Source of the DNA: Bacillota bacterium
Lineage (GTDB): Bacteria > Bacillota > Clostridia > Lachnospirales > Cellulosilyticaceae
NCBI GenBank assembly: GCA_023457875.1
Contig: JAEXBC010000414.1
Coordinates: forward strand, 1 to 10,978
Direction of reading: 5' to 3'
DNA: 10,978 nt
Shown: positions 7,738-10,978 of the stretch, in pieces
Position numbering within the stretch: the stretch's first letter is position 1
Layout of the letters: every line of letters starts with the position of its first letter
Made by a program: the position numbers and the translations under genes
The notes under the pieces: generated by a model
Database searches by the model: none
Told to the model about the DNA's origin: nothing
The model's input: only the letters and a program-made list of their open reading frames with translations

Positions 7738-7766
7738 ATTATAACTCAATATTAACACAAACTTAA
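7738..7766 (-). promoter_or_regulatory. Promoter of the transglutaminase-like lipoprotein gene
   Basis: On the minus strand a perfect -10 TATAAT (complement of 7738-7743) is preceded at 17 bp by TTAAGT (complement of 7761-7766), a poor -35. A perfect -10 with a weak -35 is what an activator-dependent promoter looks like, and the 11-bp repeat array covers exactly the -35 region and upstream. Confidence 0.6.
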
Positions 7767-7790
7767 CAAAAAATTTACAAAAAGTTGACA
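7752..7790 (+). promoter_or_regulatory. Four-copy 11-bp direct-repeat array resembling a PhoP (Pho box) operator
   Basis: Hexamers TTAACA (7752-7757), TTAACA (7763-7768), TTTACA (7774-7779) and TTGACA (7785-7790) start exactly 11 bp apart, with 5-bp A-rich spacers. This is the arrangement described for Bacillus subtilis PhoP sites (TT[ACT]A[CT]A repeats spaced about 5 bp, usually four copies). The first three copies match that consensus. The fourth has G at position 3 and coincides with the consensus -35 of the plus-strand promoter. The array lies between two divergent lipoprotein transcription units and covers the -35 region of both. Binding by PhoP or by the local OmpR-family regulator is inference. 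Confidence 0.6.
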
Positions 7791-7813
7791 AATATAATTA
7801 ATTATGAAATATT
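7785..7813 (+). promoter_or_regulatory. Promoter of the repeat-lipoprotein operon
   Basis: A perfect -35 TTGACA at 7785-7790 is followed at 17 bp by AATATT (7808-7813), an acceptable but imperfect -10 in a very AT-rich tract. The -35 is also the fourth copy of the direct-repeat array, so regulator and sigma factor would contact the same bases. Confidence 0.55.
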
Positions 7814-7841
7814 TATATATATTGAAAAGGAGGGAAAGTGA

Positions 7842-8873
7842 ATGAAGTTAAAAAGGATTTTAAAAGGGTTGAGGCTAATTACTATGCTACTTGCAGTTAG
7901 CACAGGACTAGTGGCTTGTGGGAATTCATCAACACAATCCTATGATGAGGAGATAGAAAAAGAAATTGCTAGGATGATTGCAGAGGGTGAATTAATAGAT
8001 GTAGCCGCAGCTGAAGCATTTGATCAAGCAGCAATGGATCTTATAGAAAGTCATGATGTGGGAGATTTATTTGAAGACGACAAGTCAGAGGCAGTAGAAG
8101 AAGAGATAGTAAAAGAAAGGTCAGTACCTGTATTTGTCCAAAGTGATGGACCGGATACTATAGTTGTAGATGACTATACTTACTATAAGATTGGCACTCA
8201 ATATCAACCAGGAGAGTATGTCATTGTAGCCGAAGAAGGAAAATCTTATTACTATTGTGTCATTATGGATGATGAGGAGCATTCTATTGTAATAAATGGG
8301 GGAAGTGAAACCCAAGAAGTATTCGATACATTAGAAGGACAATATATTACCTTTATAGATGGTAAGATTTACCCTATAGACCAAGCTCCAGAGGTAAAGA
8401 AAACGGATGATGGTGCTTATCCTGAAGGTATTTATAAGGTAGGTGTACAGATTCCAGCAGGTGAATACGTTGCTAAAGGTGATGGTGTATCACTAGAAAC
8501 AATGAGCGATTTATCTGGTAGTTATGAATCAAAACTAGGATATACCTCTAGTCAAAGATCTGCCATTATTAAGGTAGAAGAAGGGCAATATATCAAATCT
8601 GTTTGGGGGGATATCTATCCTATTGAAAAGACAGCGGACCTTAAGCCAGCAAATGGCATTTATGAAGATGGAAGTTATAAGGTAGGTTTTCATATGCCAG
8701 AGGGCACCTATGTATTAAAAGCAGATGCTGAAGCTGCATATGCACAGATCTATAACGATAGCTATCAAACAAGAAGAGAAGATGAATTAATTATTGCTGA
8801 GCCAGAAACCACCTTTACAGTTAAGGATGGGCAATATGTTATTATCATTGGTGGAGAAGCTGTCGCAAAATAA
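7842..8873 (+). CDS. Repeat lipoprotein A (three 'PAGEY'-type repeats)
   Basis: A 343-residue lipoprotein: basic start, hydrophobic core, lipobox LVAC with Cys26. An acidic, probably helical region follows (EEIEKEIARMIAEGELIDVAA, then many Glu/Asp to about residue 95). The remainder is three tandem repeats of about 75-80 residues (about 106-187, 188-268, 269-343). Each opens with a variant of Y-K-x-G-x-x-x-P-x-G-E/T-Y-V (YKIGTQYQPGEYVIV, YKVGVQIPAGEYVAK, YKVGFHMPEGTYVLK) and ends with G-Q-Y-I/V before a short beta segment. Similar PAGEY segments occur in uncharacterised Clostridia surface proteins as I recall; I know no function or Pfam name. The start is ATG with AAAAGGAGG 8 nt upstream. It heads a two-gene operon with a paralogue 25 nt downstream. 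Confidence 0.85.
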   Translation: MKLKRILKGLRLITMLLAVSTGLVACGNSSTQSYDEEIEKEIARMIAEGELIDVAAAEAFDQAAMDLIESHDVGDLFEDDKSEAVEEEIVKERSVPVFVQSDGPDTIVVDDYTYYKIGTQYQPGEYVIVAEEGKSYYYCVIMDDEEHSIVINGGSETQEVFDTLEGQYITFIDGKIYPIDQAPEVKKTDDGAYPEGIYKVGVQIPAGEYVAKGDGVSLETMSDLSGSYESKLGYTSSQRSAIIKVEEGQYIKSVWGDIYPIEKTADLKPANGIYEDGSYKVGFHMPEGTYVLKADAEAAYAQIYNDSYQTRREDELIIAEPETTFTVKDGQYVIIIGGEAVAK

Positions 8874-8898
8874 AACAGGTAGAGGGGAATAGATACAT

Positions 8899-9885
8899 AT
8901 GAAGTTAAAGATTTTTAATAAAAAAAGTATGATAGGCATCAGCATTGTAGTTATTGCATTGATGTTGGGCGGCTGCAATAGCGGGTCTAAAGAAACCTTT
9001 GAACAAGCCCTTCAAAAGGAGATTGATCGAAGAGTTGCAGCTGGGGAGCTTGCTTATCCAGAGGAAGTAGAAACGATAGTAGTGGAGGAAGAATCCGCAC
9101 AAGAAGAATTAGTTGGATATGATTTGGAGGGTAATCCTGTAGAAATAGATGGAGTAGATGTGGTTCAAAGCGGTGAAGTAGTACTTTATCGTTTGGGAGG
9201 ACTTTATCCGCCTGGAGAATATGTGGCAGTGGCGAATGATGATGAAAGAATGGCTTATTATGCAGTAAGCATAGATCCTGAAGGTGAGATTATTGTGACA
9301 AATGGGAGCACAGAAACCTCAGTGGTATTTGATACGTTAGATGGTGAATATATTCAATATGAGGATTGCAAGATTTATCCAATTGATAAGGCGCCAGAGG
9401 TCAAAAAAACAGCAAAAGGGGCTTATCCAGAAAGTACATATAAAGTGGGAGCACAAATACCAGCAGGAGAATATGTGGTAAAAGGCAATGCTGCTTCAGC
9501 AACAATTTATGCATATCTTGACCCAAATGACTCAGATTCAAAACTATCTTATTGGAGTAGTAACAAATGTGTTATTGTCACAGTTAAAGATGGAGAATAT
9601 CTAGAAGCTGTCTGGGGTGATATTTACCCTATTGAAGACACTGCTGACCTTAAGCCAGCAGATGGTATTTATAAAGATGGAATGTACAAGGTAGGCTTCC
9701 ATATGCCAGCAGGTACCTATAAGCTTACAGCTGATGTGGATACTGGCTATGCAGAAATCTATAGCAGTAACACCGGGGAAAGTGGTAGAGATAATTTAAT
9801 TGTTGCAGAGCCAGAGACGACCTTCACTGTTAAGGAGGGGCAATATGTGACTATTGCAGCTGGTAAAGCGGTTCTAAATAAATAG
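8899..9885 (+). CDS. Repeat lipoprotein B, tandem paralogue of A
   Basis: A 328-residue lipoprotein with lipobox LGGC, also at Cys26. It follows the same plan as its upstream neighbour: a helical acidic region with the shared motif KEI-x-R-x-x-A-x-GEL, then three repeats (about 87-170, 171-253, 254-328) headed by YRLGGLYPPGEYVAV, YKVGAQIPAGEYVVK and YKVGFHMPAGTYKLT. Repeats 2 and 3 are very similar to those of protein A (shared SVWGDIYPIE/AVWGDIYPIE and TADLKPA segments), while the N-terminal linker has diverged. This points to a tandem gene duplication with conserved repeat function. The start is ATG with AGAGGGG about 11 nt upstream. No terminator hairpin is visible in 9886-9930, so transcription may run into the metY leader. 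Confidence 0.85.
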   Translation: MKLKIFNKKSMIGISIVVIALMLGGCNSGSKETFEQALQKEIDRRVAAGELAYPEEVETIVVEEESAQEELVGYDLEGNPVEIDGVDVVQSGEVVLYRLGGLYPPGEYVAVANDDERMAYYAVSIDPEGEIIVTNGSTETSVVFDTLDGEYIQYEDCKIYPIDKAPEVKKTAKGAYPESTYKVGAQIPAGEYVVKGNAASATIYAYLDPNDSDSKLSYWSSNKCVIVTVKDGEYLEAVWGDIYPIEDTADLKPADGIYKDGMYKVGFHMPAGTYKLTADVDTGYAEIYSSNTGESGRDNLIVAEPETTFTVKEGQYVTIAAGKAVLNK

Positions 9886-9930
9886 TAACATAGGCCATAA
9901 AAATACTACAAAAATAAAATCAAAAAAGTA

Positions 9931-9959
9931 TTGACATAGTATTCTTAGTGGAATACAAT
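9931..9959 (+). promoter_or_regulatory. Consensus sigma-A promoter of the S-box leader
   Basis: TTGACA (9931-9936), a 17-bp spacer and TACAAT (9954-9959) form a near-perfect vegetative promoter. The expected start near 9966 is about 16 nt before the riboswitch P1 stem. Confidence 0.85.
9939..9956. promoter_or_regulatory. Palindrome inside the promoter spacer (possible operator)
   Basis: GTATTC (9939-9944) and GAATAC (9951-9956) form a perfect 6-bp inverted repeat around TTAGTG. It sits between the -35 and -10 and overlaps the -10 by three bases. A repressor bound here would block the promoter. Rrf2-family sulfur regulators of the CymR type are one candidate by pathway, but I cannot match the site to a firm consensus. 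Confidence 0.35.
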
Positions 9960-9980
9960 GAATTAAATAAATTGAATATA

Positions 9981-10079
9981 ACTTATCTAGAGAGGTGGAG
10001 GGACTGGCCCGATGATACCCGGCAACCAGCAGATGATGCTAAGGTGCTAATTCCAGCAGGAGATTCCTGAGAGATAAGA
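9981..10079 (+). promoter_or_regulatory. SAM-I (S-box) riboswitch aptamer
   Basis: The leader has the hallmark S-box core: AGAGAGGTGGAGGGACTGGC, then CCGATGATACCCGGCAACC, AAGGTGCTAATTCCAGCAGG and GAGAGATAAG. P1 forms between CTTATCT (9982-9988) and AGATAAG (10072-10078), a perfect 7-bp match. SAM binding stabilises P1 and frees the terminator that follows, so the downstream gene is repressed when SAM is plentiful. AGAGA at 10070-10074 can alternatively pair with TCTCT at 10098-10102, a plausible antiterminator core that is mutually exclusive with both P1 and the terminator. This fits the sulfur-amino-acid gene downstream. Confidence 0.96.
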
Positions 10080-10090
10080 TTTTACTACGT

Positions 10091-10122
10091 AAAAACGTCT
10101 CTTTCTAGGAAGAGGCGTTTTT
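10091..10122 (+). terminator. Intrinsic terminator of the SAM riboswitch expression platform
   Basis: AAAAACGTCTCTT (10091-10103) pairs with AAGAGGCGTTTTT (10110-10122) through 13 bp including one G-T, with a 6-nt loop and a terminal T-run. It directly follows the aptamer and is the regulated terminator. Confidence 0.92.
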
Positions 10123-10212
10123 GTTTATCCTCATTATTTGAGGAATAAGGTATCTCGTAATAAAGTTGGGGATAAAACAAAGATGTATGTTTATTGGTAA
10201 ATAAAATAATGC

Positions 10213-10242
10213 ATTAGCTGACTAAAAAAGTTAGAGGCTAAT
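10213..10242 (+). promoter_or_regulatory. Candidate antiterminator for the second leader hairpin
   Basis: ATTAGC (10213-10218) pairs with GCTAAT (10237-10242), extended inside by TGACT (10219-10223) with AGTTA (10229-10233, one G-T) around an A5 loop. Forming this structure uses the 5' arm of the following terminator stem, so the two are mutually exclusive. That is the geometry of a transcription attenuator. No ligand-binding element is recognised in the 10123-10212 stretch, which holds only a small CCTCA/TGAGG hairpin at 10129-10143. Confidence 0.35.
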
Positions 10243-10297
10243 TACTCATTTCAAAATCACGTTAAGGTGAGATTGAAATAGGTAATTAGCCTTTTTT
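10235..10297 (+). terminator. Second long terminator-like hairpin, directly before metY
   Basis: AGGCTAATTAC (10235-10245) pairs with GTAATTAGCCT (10282-10292) through 11 bp. It is followed by ATTTCAA/TTGAAAT (10248-10254 with 10273-10279) and TCAC/GTGA (10257-10260 with 10267-10270), closing a 6-nt loop. Six T's follow at 10292-10297. By structure it is a strong intrinsic terminator, 19 nt before the metY ribosome binding site, so transcripts that pass the riboswitch must also pass it. Confidence 0.7.
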
Positions 10298-10334
10298 CTT
10301 AATTCAAACTTAAAAAAAAGGAGTTGGAGAGAAA

Positions 10335-10978
10335 ATGAGTAACTATAGGTTTGACACTGTAAAAGTAAGAGGCGGGTATAGGCCCAAGGAACATCACGAT
10401 GCAGCAATTGTTCCTATATATGCCACAGCATCTTATGAAGTAGGGGAAGCAGAAAGATTTGACCGCATTGCAAGCTTTAACGAGGTGGGCTATTTATATA
10501 GCCGCTTAGGAAATCCTACTAATTCTGTTTTAGAGGAGCGTATTACACAATTGGAGGGCGGCGTAGATGCCGTCGCATTATCTTCAGGTATGGCGGCTAT
10601 TACTGCAACCTTATTAGCCCTTTGCGAAGGGGGAGGAAGAATCTTAACAACGCATCAACTGTATGGCGGAACCATTTATCATCTTGATAAAGTACTTACA
10701 AATTTTGGAATCACCATCGATAAGGTAAAGAATAGCAGTCCGGTTCAAGAATATGAAAAACTCATTCAAGATAATACAAAGGCTATTTTTGTAGAGTCAA
10801 TCAGCAATCCTAATAATGCCATTGCAGATATTGAGGAACTTGCAAAACTAGCCCATAAACATCATATTCCTCTGGTGGTTGATAATACCTTTGCCACGCC
10901 TTACCTATTTCATCCCTTTGAGTTTGGTGCAGATATTGTGATTTATTCAGCTACCAAAGCCATCAATGGACATGGTAG
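10335..10978 (+). CDS. metY: O-acetylhomoserine sulfhydrylase-type PLP enzyme, 5' part
   Basis: The open frame runs off the window end after 214 full codons; the family is about 420-430 residues, so roughly half is present. It belongs to the Cys/Met-metabolism PLP-dependent enzymes. Visible marks are the N-terminal FDT-x5-RGGY and VPIYATASYEV, the YLYSRLGNPT segment that binds PLP phosphate and substrate, SSGMAAI, ESISNPNN, VDNTFATPYL and the PLP-binding lysine K208 in SATKAINGHG. MetY makes homocysteine from O-acetylhomoserine and sulfide in the cytoplasm. The N-terminal pattern fits MetY better than MetB or MetC, but the specificity-deciding C-terminal half is missing. The start is ATG with AAAAGGAG at 10316-10323. 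The S-box leader supports a methionine-pathway role. Confidence 0.87.
   Translation, partial: MSNYRFDTVKVRGGYRPKEHHDAAIVPIYATASYEVGEAERFDRIASFNEVGYLYSRLGNPTNSVLEERITQLEGGVDAVALSSGMAAITATLLALCEGGGRILTTHQLYGGTIYHLDKVLTNFGITIDKVKNSSPVQEYEKLIQDNTKAIFVESISNPNNAIADIEELAKLAHKHHIPLVVDNTFATPYLFHPFEFGADIVIYSATKAINGHG

Noticed and set aside
8121..8315. Minus-strand frames opposite the repeat lipoproteins (8121-8315, 8787-8978, 8905-9102)
   Set aside because: All lie antisense to well-supported coding sequence, lack ribosome binding sites and show no recognisable protein features.
10183..10200. Five-codon leader peptide (ATG TAT GTT TAT TGG TAA) in the metY leader
   Set aside because: It has no Met or Cys codons that would fit attenuation of this pathway, and only a poor GGGG-type ribosome binding site, so chance is the better explanation.

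Overview
The window looks like a chromosomal segment of a low-GC, Gram-positive anaerobe. I infer class Clostridia; the genus is not decidable from the sequence. Supporting signs are AT-rich intergenic DNA, strong AGGAGG-type ribosome binding sites, several lipobox lipoproteins, an OmpR/histidine-kinase pair, an S-box (SAM-I) leader ahead of a methionine/cysteine gene, and a stand-alone ferritin-like protein. I see no transposase, phage gene, tRNA, rRNA or CRISPR array.

Layout. (a) 1-750: a small diiron ferritin-like protein with a PerR/Fur-like operator just upstream of its ribosome binding site and a clean terminator after it. (b) 819-2809, minus strand: a sensor histidine kinase and OmpR-family response regulator whose reading frames overlap by 7 nt. 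(c) 2953-5142, plus strand, divergent from the two-component pair: one 730-codon reading frame for a lipoprotein with an extracellular solute-binding domain. It is interrupted only by two in-frame stops (TAA at 3871, TGA at 4267) and is most simply a young pseudogene. A ~99-nt hairpin with T-runs on both sides separates it from the next, convergent gene. (d) 5331-7685, minus strand: a large lipoprotein with a transglutaminase-like Cys-His-Asp domain. (e) 7842-9885, plus strand, divergent from (d): two tandem paralogous lipoproteins, each built from three ~75-residue repeats with a 'YKVG..IPAGEY' signature. The (d)/(e) intergenic region holds four TTNACA hexamers spaced exactly 11 bp apart, the geometry of a PhoP/OmpR-family binding array. 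(f) 9931-10978: a consensus promoter with a palindrome in its spacer, a SAM-I riboswitch with its terminator, a second long terminator-like hairpin with a possible antiterminator, and the first 214 codons of an O-acetylhomoserine sulfhydrylase-type gene (metY) cut by the window end.

How it fits together. Much of the window is envelope biology: a membrane sensor pair, a decayed substrate-binding lipoprotein, a transglutaminase-like lipoprotein and two repeat lipoproteins. The most interesting non-coding signals are the 11-bp repeat array in the lipoprotein divergon, the stacked control elements in front of metY, and the peroxide/iron-type operator before the ferritin-like gene. The functional links between the envelope genes are inference from gene order and shared regulatory DNA.
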